Shown here: positions 8,696-15,893 of the stretch, one piece after another | Layout of the letters: each line of letters starts with the position of its first letter | How positions within the stretch are numbered: the stretch's first letter is position 1 | Assembly: GCF_016612505.1 (NCBI RefSeq) | Contig: NZ_JAENRR010000008.1 | Span: forward strand, 1 to 64,000 | Length of the DNA stretch: 64,000 nucleotides | DNA from: Carboxylicivirga marina | GTDB taxonomy: Bacteria; Bacteroidota; Bacteroidia; Bacteroidales; Marinilabiliaceae | Direction: 5' to 3' | The notes under the pieces: model-generated | The model's input: only the letters and a program-made list of their open reading frames with translations | Told to the model about the DNA's origin: nothing | Database searches by the model: none | Translations under genes and position numbers: made by a program

Positions 8696-8960
8696 ACTGT
8701 TTGTTTTGAAGGAGCATTTGTTGGATGTCCTGGTAGTTGTAGTAATAGATGCCGCCGATTTTGGTGGCGGGGAGGTCGCCGCTGATGCGCATATTGGTCA
8801 GGGTGTTGGGTGATATGCGCAGGATCCTAAGAACTTCCTTGGTTTTTAACCATTGTTTGGTTTGTGCTGCATCTTGTGATAAGAGGAGCTTTTTGATTTC
8901 TGAAAGCAGTTCTGTTTTGAATGCTTTTAGATCTTCAGTTGTTAATACTTCTATTGACAT
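8688..8960 (-). CDS. MerR/HTH_17-type excisionase-like DNA-binding protein
   Basis: 90 residues. Residues 38-85 contain WLKTKEVLRILRISPNTL and the wing segment KIGGIYYYNYQDIQQML, the HTH_17 pattern of excisionases and small regulators. Such genes lie beside RteC and integrase genes in Bacteroidota elements and act as recombination directionality factors or regulators of excision. Its upstream region carries a 22-bp sequence (8963-8984) that recurs inverted upstream of the integrase. Confidence 0.75.
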   Translation of the reverse strand: MSIEVLTTEDLKAFKTELLSEIKKLLLSQDAAQTKQWLKTKEVLRILRISPNTLTNMRISGDLPATKIGGIYYYNYQDIQQMLLQNKQSF

Positions 8961-8962
8961 GA

Positions 8963-8984
8963 TTCTGATGATTGATTTTGATTG
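8963..8984 (+). promoter_or_regulatory. 22-bp repeat, copy upstream of the excisionase-like gene
   Basis: TTCTGATGATTG followed by ATTTTGATTG starts three bases upstream of the excisionase start codon. The same 22 bases occur without mismatch in inverted orientation at 11734-11755, upstream of the integrase. A shared operator or a recombinase arm-type site is likely. Confidence 0.55.
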
Positions 8985-9088
8985 ACAACAAAGGAAAACA
9001 ATCAGCTCATATGAAAATAGTTACAGGGCTTATATAAGCCACTTATCAGGGTATATGATTATCAGTTGTTTAAATCGATAAAGATGCC

Positions 9089-10267
9089 CTAATTTTTATT
9101 TTTATGAATGTAATTGAGGATGTTCAAAACGTCATCTTTAACTGCTTCCCAGGAAGAAGGCAGTGGAGAATAGAAGTTGTTGCTAATGTTTTGAATGGAA
9201 ATTTCGTCACTTTCTTTGGACTTGAAGTTCTCATGGAATAAACGAAACAGCGCTTGTTTGCTTGTCGGTTCGATATAAGTGGTATCGACAAGTACTCTGA
9301 GAAAACAACCCAGATTGGCAACTGATGTGTTAATGTTGTGCTTGGATTTTTTGTTTTTAAGTGTTCCGATTTTTGGCATAGGATCAATTGTCAATTGGTT
9401 AGGTTCAAGGAAATTGATTTCCGCTTCCAACCATACCAGTAATGTCTTTTTTATGGATGGTTTATCAGGGCAGTAACCTGCTTTATTAATTGTCCTGGTT
9501 TGCTTGATGCATTTATGAAAGTGTTTAAGTGTATAGAGCTGGTCAGCTCGGTTTTCTTCATACCTATAGTTTTCTATAATGTGGTTGGTGATAAATTGAA
9601 TCGTCTCTTCAGAGTTGAGGTTGTAAGCGATTATCTCTTTGCAGTAAAAATCCTGTAGTTTATCATCGTTAAACAATGGAAGATTAATAGCATACAAGCG
9701 TTTAATCCATTTATAGATATAGTGTTTGTCATGGAAAGTGTAATTTTCCTTCTGGCGTTCAATGAATTCATTGAGCGGATTTAAAAGCACTTCCAAAATC
9801 TGTGGGTTGATTTTCTGGTTCTTTAGTGAGGTGCTGATTTGACACCTGTGCTCAATAAATGCTTCTTTGTGTTTATGGTAACACACCTCTGGTAGATTGG
9901 AATGTATATCAAAGAAGTTGGCATATTGCTCATTGATAAAAACAAGTGCCTCAGTGAGCTCTTTAATGAGTGGGTTGTGTTTTGCATTATGGCAATTTAA
10001 AGCCTCACGGCATGTACATTTTTTACTTTGTAGTTGGTCAATCAAACGTATTAAGCATGACTGGTAAAAGCGAACTGAGGAGGATAGTTTTTTGTCGGAA
10101 CGCAACCCTGATGATTCTGACAGCAATTGTTCTTTGATGATGATATGAATATTGTCGATATCCGACTTGAGGTATTCTTCATTTGAAATGCCATTCTTAA
10201 TAAGACATATTTCAGGGTTGCCAATGTTGGTGACAAGACGCTCTATCTCTTTCAAGATATAGTTCAT
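9089..10267 (-). CDS. RteC-like regulatory protein
   Basis: 392 residues. The C-terminus has the RteC family signature FLRVLVDT...SKQALFRLFHENFKSKES...ISNNFYSP, which is followed in the family by a short terminal helix. RteC of the Bacteroides CTnDOT element activates excision genes; a similar role here is inference. The N-terminal two thirds are helical with a Cys cluster (KCTCREALNC, about 114-123). No RteA/RteB or tetQ lie nearby. The gene sits between the excisionase-like gene and the integrase, as expected for an element regulator. Confidence 0.75.
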   Translation of the reverse strand: MNYILKEIERLVTNIGNPEICLIKNGISNEEYLKSDIDNIHIIIKEQLLSESSGLRSDKKLSSSVRFYQSCLIRLIDQLQSKKCTCREALNCHNAKHNPLIKELTEALVFINEQYANFFDIHSNLPEVCYHKHKEAFIEHRCQISTSLKNQKINPQILEVLLNPLNEFIERQKENYTFHDKHYIYKWIKRLYAINLPLFNDDKLQDFYCKEIIAYNLNSEETIQFITNHIIENYRYEENRADQLYTLKHFHKCIKQTRTINKAGYCPDKPSIKKTLLVWLEAEINFLEPNQLTIDPMPKIGTLKNKKSKHNINTSVANLGCFLRVLVDTTYIEPTSKQALFRLFHENFKSKESDEISIQNISNNFYSPLPSSWEAVKDDVLNILNYIHKNKN

Positions 10268-10298
10268 TGTTTTTAAGGTTAAAGTTTATCTCAATAAA

Positions 10299-10329
10299 AA
10301 TCAGCTTCGGATGGGCACCGAAACTGATT
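10299..10329 (-). terminator. Intrinsic terminator downstream of the element integrase
   Basis: AATCAG-TTCGG pairs with CCGAA-CTGATT (11 of 12 pairs) around a 7-base loop. On the minus strand it is followed by a T-rich run. It lies about 80 bp after the integrase stop and would separate integrase from the RteC-like gene. Confidence 0.65.
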
Positions 10330-10407
10330 CTACTAATTTAGTAAATTTGATGAAAAAAGAAACCTTATGTTGATAAATTTTGATGCGTATTAGTAAAAGT
10401 TGATGTG

Positions 10408-11664
10408 CTAAGAACCAATCTGTCGTTTTTTCTTCATCTTGGGCAGTAGTTTATCCTTAAGAGCCAGCATATCTTCACTTATTTTGTTCTCTAACACCTT
10501 GGCATAAACCTGCGTGGTGGATAGTTTGGTATGCCCCAGGATTTTACTGACTGTTTCAATGGGAACACCATTGGATAAAGCAATGGTAGTAGCAAAGGTA
10601 TGTCTGGCAATATGAAAAGAAAGATTCTTCTTAATATTGCATACATCTGCGATTTCTTTCAGGTAGCTGTTTAAGCGTTGGTTGGATATGCTTGGAAACA
10701 ATTTGTTTTGGTTGATGGCCTTAGGGCTGTCTTTATATTTCTCTACTATTACTTGGGCTGCTGGTAATAAAGGAATATGCACAGGCATTTCTGTTTTTTG
10801 ACGTTTGGTATAAATCCACTGACCACCGTCAATACCAATGACCAGGTTATCCGGGGTCAGGTTATGTACATCAATATAGGCCAGACCTGTATAACAAGAA
10901 AATACAAAGAGGTCTTTGGTGAACTGGAGCCGGTCGATACTGAAGTGTTTCTCTTCCATGCGTTGTAACTCTTGAGGTGTTAAGAAAGAGCGTTCAGTCT
11001 TTTTAAAGTTTAAGCGATACTTATCGAAGGGGTTTTTCTCCAGCCACTCCAGTTTAACAGCCATGTTAATCATCTTACGGAATCGCTCCATGTGTTTCAT
11101 GATGCCATTGTTGGTTAATGGTCGCTGATGATCAACCGGTTGGTGGGCACGCAAGAAGGCTTCAAACTCTGTTATGAAGCGGTAGTTGAGTTCTTTGAGG
11201 AAGATGTCTTCTCGTTTTTTTCTCTTTTTCAAGAATGATTTGAGGTATTTAGCAGTGGTCAAATAATTCTTAAGCGTACCCCAGGCTAAGATGTCTTTTT
11301 GAGATTCTGCATGGTAATCGATGAGATACTGGAGCGTAATATCTTCCTCGCTAATGCCAAAGAAGAGCTGTTTGATGGTGTGTGGTGATGGTAGTTGCTT
11401 TTTCAGCAACTGATCACGATAGATGTTCATTAGTTCGCTTCTGACTCCTTCGAGGTAGAAATTGGTTTTTCGTGCTTCAATGGTTGTTGAAGTGACTCTT
11501 TCTTTGGCTTTGCTCCAGTGTTTGGCTTTTACAATGGTGTTCAGAGTAAATTCGCATCTAACGCCGTTAACGGTTATGCGTGCATAAATTCTAACATCTT
11601 CCTTGTTACTTGGGTGGGGTCGGGCAACAAAAAGAAGCCTAAAGGTGTGTTCTTGTGATTTCAT
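10408..11664 (-). CDS. Tyrosine recombinase (integrase), IntDOT-like
   Basis: 418 residues: an arm-binding N-terminus (about 1-105), a SAM-like core-binding domain (about 110-215) and a catalytic domain (about 225-400). Visible residues are Lys in TKRQKTEMPVHIPL, HIARHTF (His-x-x-Arg), LGHTKLSTTQVYAK (His and nucleophile Tyr). At the first conserved arginine the sequence is CYTGLAYIDV, with Ala, a substitution typical of the IntDOT group. Its 5' end faces the displaced tRNA-Pro end 300 bp away, supporting tRNA-Pro as its target. Confidence 0.92.
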   Translation of the reverse strand: MKSQEHTFRLLFVARPHPSNKEDVRIYARITVNGVRCEFTLNTIVKAKHWSKAKERVTSTTIEARKTNFYLEGVRSELMNIYRDQLLKKQLPSPHTIKQLFFGISEEDITLQYLIDYHAESQKDILAWGTLKNYLTTAKYLKSFLKKRKKREDIFLKELNYRFITEFEAFLRAHQPVDHQRPLTNNGIMKHMERFRKMINMAVKLEWLEKNPFDKYRLNFKKTERSFLTPQELQRMEEKHFSIDRLQFTKDLFVFSCYTGLAYIDVHNLTPDNLVIGIDGGQWIYTKRQKTEMPVHIPLLPAAQVIVEKYKDSPKAINQNKLFPSISNQRLNSYLKEIADVCNIKKNLSFHIARHTFATTIALSNGVPIETVSKILGHTKLSTTQVYAKVLENKISEDMLALKDKLLPKMKKKRQIGS

Positions 11665-11709
11665 TGTTTTGATTTTGTTGTTGATAAATGTTCATTGTAA
11701 ATCATTTTC

Positions 11710-11729
11710 AATTAGCTCATTAGCTAATT
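11710..11729. promoter_or_regulatory. Perfect inverted repeat in the integrase leader
   Basis: AATTAGCT-CATT-AGCTAATT, 8-bp arms, 46 bp upstream of the integrase start codon. It may be an operator or recombinase-binding site controlling integrase expression. Confidence 0.45.
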
Positions 11730-11733
11730 TCAA

Positions 11734-11755
11734 CAATCAAAATCAATCATCAGAA
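11734..11755 (-). promoter_or_regulatory. 22-bp repeat, copy upstream of the element integrase
   Basis: Exact inverted copy of the 22-bp sequence at 8963-8984. It lies 70 bp upstream of the integrase start and next to the AATTAGCT palindrome. A second, partial copy (TTTTGATTTTGTTGTTGAT) overlaps 11665-11685. Confidence 0.55.
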
Positions 11756-11818
11756 AGGGTGAAAAACTACACTTTAAATCGCTGTAACTTTCACTGCCAT
11801 AGGTTTTTGTAAAATCAA

Positions 11819-11867
11819 TCGGGAACGAATATATGAAAAAAGAATTTGATTCCCGAATGATTCCCGA
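11819..11867. repeat. TTCCCGA repeats near the attachment site
   Basis: Three copies of TTCCCGA: inverted at 11819-11825, direct at 11850-11856 and 11861-11867, the direct pair spaced 11 bp apart. They lie 100-150 bp from the att repeat, as arm-type integrase sites do. TTCCCGATTAA also occurs near the phage repressor start (14896-14906). Confidence 0.4.
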
Positions 11868-11911
11868 TTAAAGCACTAAAAGATGATTTCTTATGAATTG
11901 CACAAAAACAC

Positions 11912-11945
11912 AAAAACCTGTAAATCAGAAGATTTACAGGTTTTT
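11912..11945 (-). terminator. Strong intrinsic terminator behind the displaced tRNA-Pro end
   Basis: A perfect 15-bp stem (AAAAACCTGTAAATC with its complement) with an AGAA loop and T-run on both strands. On the minus strand it lies 20 bp after the tRNA-derived repeat at 11966-12011, where a tRNA terminator would be. It is probably the terminator of the original or a previous tRNA-Pro copy, and can also stop leftward prophage transcription. Confidence 0.75.
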
Positions 11946-11965
11946 GATGAACAATAAAAAGTAAG

Positions 11966-12011
11966 TTCGTCGGGATGACAAGATTTGAACTTGCGACCCC
12001 TGGTCCCCCAG
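11966..12011. other. Prophage attachment site, distal copy (tRNA-Pro 3' remnant)
   Basis: It matches 47485-47530 at 44 of 46 positions. The differences (A at 11981, T at 11991) lie on opposite sides of the T-stem and restore pairing (A-U for G-C). It is therefore the end of a once functional, slightly different tRNA-Pro. No tRNA 5' half adjoins it. Confidence 0.88.
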
Positions 12012-12099
12012 TACAAAGGATTATCATACACATATATCTGTCATACAACTACTTACATCCTTATAACTTGGTGTAAAAACTAAAAATAAACTATATTTT

Positions 12100-12606
12100 T
12101 TAGTTTGAATCGTTAATCTTAATAATTAACTCATTAAATATGTGGTTATTATTTTGTTGAAATTGCATTATTTCTGTTTTTACAACTTCTGAATATTCGA
12201 TTTTATTATTGTCCCTAAAGTTTTTTTCGTAATCTTCATTCTCGGTTACAATTTCAAGTAGTTCCACTTGAAATGGTCGAAGCGTGCTAGTATCAATCTG
12301 ATATTTATCGTGCGCTAACTTTAAGAGATCTTCTATTTTAATATTCATCAATTTAAACCAAGGCAGAAGTCCCTTGGGGCGCGCATTACCTGTATAAAGT
12401 ACTTTTAGTTTCTCCCTATAAGTTTCTCTAATTTCTTTTATTTCTTCTATAAAGTGATCTTTTAGTACTCTTTTGTTGGTAAGTTTGTCCTGAATTGTTC
12501 TTACGATCCAATATGCCAAAATGGCATTAATTATTATTCCCGAAGCTTCTATCATTTCGGATGCAGATAAACAGATTTCTTGAGTTAAACAGATTTCTTG
12601 AGCCAT
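12100..12606 (-). CDS. Membrane-anchored protein of the lysogeny operon, unknown function
   Basis: 168 residues with one transmembrane helix near residues 18-40 (IINAILAYWIV core) and a charged helical soluble part. It overlaps the DUF4325 gene by 22 bp, suggesting translational coupling. The overlap contains an 18-bp tandem duplication (repeated QEICL), so the start may instead be Met18 at 12555. I do not recognise a family. Its position as last gene of a GHKL/STAS operon next to att makes it a candidate effector or membrane sensor. Confidence 0.6.
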   Translation of the reverse strand: MAQEICLTQEICLSASEMIEASGIIINAILAYWIVRTIQDKLTNKRVLKDHFIEEIKEIRETYREKLKVLYTGNARPKGLLPWFKLMNIKIEDLLKLAHDKYQIDTSTLRPFQVELLEIVTENEDYEKNFRDNNKIEYSEVVKTEIMQFQQNNNHIFNELIIKINDSN

Positions 12607-13019
12607 AATTTAAGTTCTAGTTGTCCTTTAACTAATCTATACCATGGTTCATGCGTTTCTGTAATCTTTGGTACATCTTCACTAATTCTTCTTTGTTCCC
12701 ATTTAGTGTATGTGGGGCCTTTGATTGTATCTACCCACGATGGTTCTTGATTGGATCTTATTTCAAGTGTTTTTTTAACCTCATCTAAGGTAAAGTCATA
12801 AACAAGGTTCCCAAATGCCTCATCTATAAAAGATGGAGCAAAACCTGCAGTATTGTCTAATTCAACAATAAGTTTGGTTCTTTTTTCTAACGCATCTTTA
12901 AATGCATAGTTGAGGACCTTGTGGTAAAATTCCTCGCCAGAATCATCACTGATTTTACAATGTCTTAAGCCTGGATACTCCGTGAAGTCATTTAAAACAG
13001 TAACTACGATTGGTTCCAT
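12585..13019 (-). CDS. STAS-like DUF4325 protein
   Basis: 144 residues. The central segment LIVELDNTAGFAPSFIDEAFGNL followed by LDEVKKTLEIR is the core of the DUF4325 STAS-like family, whose members commonly adjoin GHKL ATPases. STAS proteins act as anti-anti-sigma-type switches whose partner is a GHKL kinase. It lies 10 bp downstream of the GHKL gene and overlaps the membrane-protein gene, so the three form one operon. The residue pattern around AGFAPSFI could hold the phosphorylatable Ser. A partner-switch role is inference. Confidence 0.7.
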   Translation of the reverse strand: MEPIVVTVLNDFTEYPGLRHCKISDDSGEEFYHKVLNYAFKDALEKRTKLIVELDNTAGFAPSFIDEAFGNLVYDFTLDEVKKTLEIRSNQEPSWVDTIKGPTYTKWEQRRISEDVPKITETHEPWYRLVKGQLELKLWLKKSV

Positions 13020-13029
13020 GATTTTAATA

Positions 13030-14112
13030 TTATGTATTTAAACATTCTTTTGTGATTATCCATCGGTAAAAAGTTCCCTTGAACCAACAGCCTCCTCCAT
13101 TAATCGTGCCAGATTCGCTAGTATTGTCAAAGTGTAAAATTACATTATTAGTTAGAACTTTCAGTTCTTTAATGCGTTTAGATTCGAAATTTGCTTTGAT
13201 GGAGGGTAGTCCTAAGTTGCGATTTGACTTCTTAGACTTAGACGTATATTTTCCTTCGAAAGCACCCATTAAAACTTTATGTCTCTTTTTTAATCTAATT
13301 TCTTCCAAGAATTTATTTGTATGATTCCTGTGTAATGTCTTCAGGATTCCTAATCCAACATCCGTTACCGTGACAATAACTCTATCCTTTTCATACATAA
13401 CACCAAAGAGCCATTGTTTGTTTTCTGCTTTGCTCCATTCTAAGGAGTTGCCACAAATTTCGAGGAGCATTTCTCTTAATTTTGGCCAATGATTTGATTC
13501 GTTTGTTAGGTGCTTGACGATATTCTTAACAACATTGCTTAGTCTAATATTATCTTTTCTTTCAAGCCTTTTGGCTCCTTTTTGAAAAAATAGGCTTTCT
13601 GACATTTCAGAGGTAGGGAATTTTCTACCTCTTTCATCATACATGTTATTTAGGAATCCAGAGTCAATAAAAAACTGTTTGCACTCTTCATTGATCGGAT
13701 AGTTCCCCCTTAATAATATGCCCTTCGCTTTAAAATCCTCATTTATGGATGTCATAATACTAATGGTACTGTAGTCCATTTGTTCAACAAAGCTTAAGTC
13801 AATTGTTACTGTTGGTCTTCCACGTTGGAGATACCTACAGTGTTCGCTTCGCAAGTCATGAAAAAAAGAAACACACTCTTCTGTGTTGCTAAGCAACCTA
13901 AAGTCAGTCGGTGCAACTACTTTAGGTTTTACTTGATGGGCATCTTGGTGATATTGAATTGCATTATACTTTTTCTCACCATTTGAAATCAAGTATGGAA
14001 TATTGGAATGGTTATATCCGCTTAGTTTTCTTCTCCATCGTTGTTTTTTTGTTCGTCGGAAATGTCGTTGCTGTCTTAGTTTAAATTTTTGTCTAGTATA
14101 AAGCTTCTTCAT
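13030..14112 (-). CDS. STAS-like / GHKL (HATPase_c) ATPase fusion protein
   Basis: 360 residues. Residues 1-30 are extremely basic (RRTKKQRWRRKL), possibly nucleic-acid binding. Residues about 70-155 resemble a STAS fold (TVTIDLSFVEQMDYSTISIM). Residues about 205-350 form a GHKL ATPase: N-box EICGNS (Asn222), DVGLG (Asp251), and NLGLPSI at 299-305. No histidine-kinase dimerisation domain is present, so this is closer to anti-sigma-type or MutL/RsbW-like ATPases. It follows the repressor gene by 46 bp on the same strand, so it is probably expressed in the lysogen. Confidence 0.7.
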   Translation of the reverse strand: MKKLYTRQKFKLRQQRHFRRTKKQRWRRKLSGYNHSNIPYLISNGEKKYNAIQYHQDAHQVKPKVVAPTDFRLLSNTEECVSFFHDLRSEHCRYLQRGRPTVTIDLSFVEQMDYSTISIMTSINEDFKAKGILLRGNYPINEECKQFFIDSGFLNNMYDERGRKFPTSEMSESLFFQKGAKRLERKDNIRLSNVVKNIVKHLTNESNHWPKLREMLLEICGNSLEWSKAENKQWLFGVMYEKDRVIVTVTDVGLGILKTLHRNHTNKFLEEIRLKKRHKVLMGAFEGKYTSKSKKSNRNLGLPSIKANFESKRIKELKVLTNNVILHFDNTSESGTINGGGCWFKGTFYRWIITKECLNT

Positions 14113-14158
14113 AAACCGGGGTCTAAAAGTATATTTCCTGATTTTTCACATAGGAAAC

Positions 14159-14893
14159 TCAGTAAAAGTTAACATCCTGCTGCACCTTTACAATATTAAG
14201 CAACTGCTTAACTTCGCGTAAATTCACTTCAAAATCACTATACTCTGGCGAGTCATTTAAGGAGTGGCACTTGATAATGCCTTTCTCAACATCATGAGCA
14301 ATTACCTCTTTGCATAGGATCGAGTTCTCATGTACAATGATCCAATATGGAAACTTCTTAAAGTTCAGCTTATCTTTCCAATATTCCGACTTTACATCGC
14401 GAGCCAGTACTGTTGAACCATGCGGAATACTCCTTTTAGAATCATCATCCATACTATCACCTTTAATTTCAAAGGCGTAATACTTTCCTTTTCCAATCAT
14501 ATCAACTACAAAATCTACATACTCAAACCGCTCGTGCAAATCAGAGGCTTGGTAATCAGTTAGGTATCTGGCGTAGGCGTGAGCTTGAACCAAAGGAACA
14601 GACACCTTGTATCTCCCATTTTCCATTTCTTTGTATTCATTGCCAGTAGGACCATAATAAACAGTTGGCTCTGGAATTTTCCCAATTGCCTTTGAGCTTC
14701 CTTTAAGTGAAGCTCCAATTAGCTCGTTTACACCAACATCCAAGGCATGTGCAATATCTTGCAGCCTATGTGCTGGCGGTTGAATTGTGCCATTCTCATA
14801 ACCCACATAACTACGTTTAGGGATGCCAGAGAGTTTTGCAACATCATCCTGAGTTAATTTTTTTTGCTTTCTAATCTCTTTGATTTTCAACAT
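14159..14893 (-). CDS. Phage CI-type repressor, HTH_3 plus S24 peptidase domain
   Basis: 244 residues. An XRE-type helix-turn-helix spans about 4-60 (KLTQDDVAKLSGIPKRSY). A LexA/CI-like S24 domain follows, with GDSM (nucleophile Ser, about residue 141) and a candidate Lys in SILCKEV. It is expected to hold the prophage silent and to self-cleave when RecA is activated. It is divergent from the early genes, and two TGTAA/TTACA inverted repeats lie in the shared control region just upstream. Confidence 0.9.
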   Translation of the reverse strand: MLKIKEIRKQKKLTQDDVAKLSGIPKRSYVGYENGTIQPPAHRLQDIAHALDVGVNELIGASLKGSSKAIGKIPEPTVYYGPTGNEYKEMENGRYKVSVPLVQAHAYARYLTDYQASDLHERFEYVDFVVDMIGKGKYYAFEIKGDSMDDDSKRSIPHGSTVLARDVKSEYWKDKLNFKKFPYWIIVHENSILCKEVIAHDVEKGIIKCHSLNDSPEYSDFEVNLREVKQLLNIVKVQQDVNFY

Positions 14894-14919
14894 GTTTCCC
14901 GATTAAGTAAAAATCAACT

Positions 14920-14955
14920 TGTAATTTCTTACATTTTAACTTGCAAGATATTACA
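14920..14955. promoter_or_regulatory. Two putative repressor operators
   Basis: TGTAATTTCTTACA (14920-14933) and TGCAAGATATTACA (14942-14955) are 14-bp inverted repeats with arms TGTAA/TTACA (TGCAA in the second). Their centres are 22 bp apart, about two helical turns, in the divergent region between repressor and early genes. They are the best candidates for CI binding. Confidence 0.65.
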
Positions 14956-15080
14956 TCTTTGTCTATCATTGCAGTGTCAAACAACAACAAATAACAATTG
15001 CAAAATCATTTTAAAAGTGCAGTATAGTACTTTTTAAACGTTGATTTTTGCAATATGTTTCAACAACAAACAACAAAAGT
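14956..15080 (+). promoter_or_regulatory. Early-operon leader
   Basis: Contains CAACAACAAA repeats (about 14978 and 15061). An imperfect inverted repeat ATTGCAAAATCA / TGATTTTTGCAAT (about 14996-15056) encloses AAAAGT...ACTTTT. This could be a leader hairpin or an additional operator. CATCTTTG at 14954-14961 differs by one base from the TAnnTTTG -7 box. Confidence 0.4.
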
Positions 15081-15278
15081 ATGCAAAATTTAGCAAACAA
15101 ACCAATCTCGCCTACATTAAAAAACATGCAGGTTGATGCAATTGAGATTTTTCCAAAGAGCCAATACAGTTCTCTATGCACCATTTTCTCACGCCTCAAG
15201 ATTGAGCAAAACCTTAAATTCTCGAAGGAAATTAAAGAAGATTGTATTGTCGTGCAACGCTTAAGTGATTATGCATAA
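15081..15278 (+). CDS. Small early phage protein, unknown function
   Basis: 65 residues from ATG 15081, ending in the overlap TAATG with the next gene. It contains FPKSQYSSLCTIFSRLKIEQNLKFSKEIKED. It is the first gene after the divergent control region, a Cro-like position, but I see no clear helix-turn-helix. Met at 15126 is an alternative start. Confidence 0.5.
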   Translation: MQNLANKPISPTLKNMQVDAIEIFPKSQYSSLCTIFSRLKIEQNLKFSKEIKEDCIVVQRLSDYA

Positions 15279-15556
15279 TGCCACGACCAAAGCAAACACT
15301 ACAAGTTATTTGCGACATCAATACCAAGCGGTATCTAAGCACGAAAGAGGCAATGGCCTACTTAGATGTAAGCGCCAATACTTTGGAGAACTGGCGAACT
15401 GAAGGTGTAATGATTAAGCAAAATGTAGCAGGGCGATTGAAAGATAAAATCTTGCAACTCCCCTACTACAAGGCAGGAAAAGGAACAAGCATGATTCGTT
15501 ACAAGCGAACTGAGATTGATTCATTTATTGAACAAGCCTTTAAAGTGGCCAACTAA
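15278..15556 (+). CDS. HTH_17/MerR-type DNA-binding protein
   Basis: 92 residues. YLSTKEAMAYLDVSANTLENW (about 19-39) is a helix-turn-helix of the excisionase/HTH_17 type, and SMIRYKRTEIDSFI forms the wing and terminal helix. Start and previous stop overlap (TAATG). It may be the phage excisionase or an early regulator. Confidence 0.7.
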   Translation: MPRPKQTLQVICDINTKRYLSTKEAMAYLDVSANTLENWRTEGVMIKQNVAGRLKDKILQLPYYKAGKGTSMIRYKRTEIDSFIEQAFKVAN

Positions 15557-15565
15557 ATCAACCCA

Positions 15566-15727
15566 ATGAAAACGGTAAATTACGTTATTGCCAGTGCATT
15601 TGCACTACTGGCGTTAGGCTGTGCTATAACCTTATTTTTCGGTGCTCATCACAATGCAATACTATTTCCTTTATGCGCTATTGGAGCATTGATGTTCTTT
15701 TTAGAAGCGCGAAAGGATGAGCAATAG
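15566..15727 (+). CDS. Small membrane protein, 53 aa
   Basis: Open frame from ATG 15566 to TAG 15727. It has two hydrophobic segments (about 6-25 and 31-46) separated by GAHHN, predicting a two-helix membrane protein. It overlaps the next gene by 11 bp. Small early membrane proteins of phages often act in superinfection exclusion, but this is only a possibility here. Confidence 0.5.
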   Translation: MKTVNYVIASAFALLALGCAITLFFGAHHNAILFPLCAIGALMFFLEARKDEQ

Positions 15728-15881
15728 AAAAGGTTTGCCATCCAATAAGGATAAGCCAAAGCCTAAGAAAGAAAGGACGTTTTATCACAAATGCCCTGAA
15801 TGTGGACACCTCTCACTAGCCAGTGGTAGAGCCTGGCAGAAGTGCGCAGATTGTAAAAAGATATTTCCAGTAACCCAATAA
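15717..15881 (+). CDS. Small zinc-ribbon protein, 54 aa
   Basis: Open frame from ATG 15717 to TAA 15881. A basic N-terminus (KDKPKPKKER) is followed by CPEC and CADC, a four-cysteine zinc ribbon spaced for one metal. It lies between two phage early genes with tight overlap, which supports its being real. Nucleic-acid binding is likely. Confidence 0.55.
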   Translation: MSNRKGLPSNKDKPKPKKERTFYHKCPECGHLSLASGRAWQKCADCKKIFPVTQ

Positions 15882-15893
15882 AATTAAACTAAT

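Larger units (their letters stand above)
6310..11965. mobile_element. Small integrative element with IntDOT-type recombinase and RteC-like regulator
   Basis: The contiguous leftward genes 7053-11664 (ATPase, winged-helix protein, excisionase-like HTH, RteC-like protein, tyrosine recombinase) form the gene set of Bacteroidota integrative elements. The right side abuts the displaced tRNA-Pro 3' end at 11966, implying tandem insertion at the tRNA with the prophage. The left end is uncertain: I used a 10-bp inverted match (6310-6319 with 11873-11882), which is weak. No relaxase, coupling protein or antibiotic-resistance gene is visible, so the element is mobilisable by unknown means or decayed. 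Confidence 0.5.

Noticed and set aside
11815-12048. Minus-strand frame spanning the att repeat
   Set aside because: It crosses a strong terminator hairpin and the tRNA-derived repeat; no coding signature.
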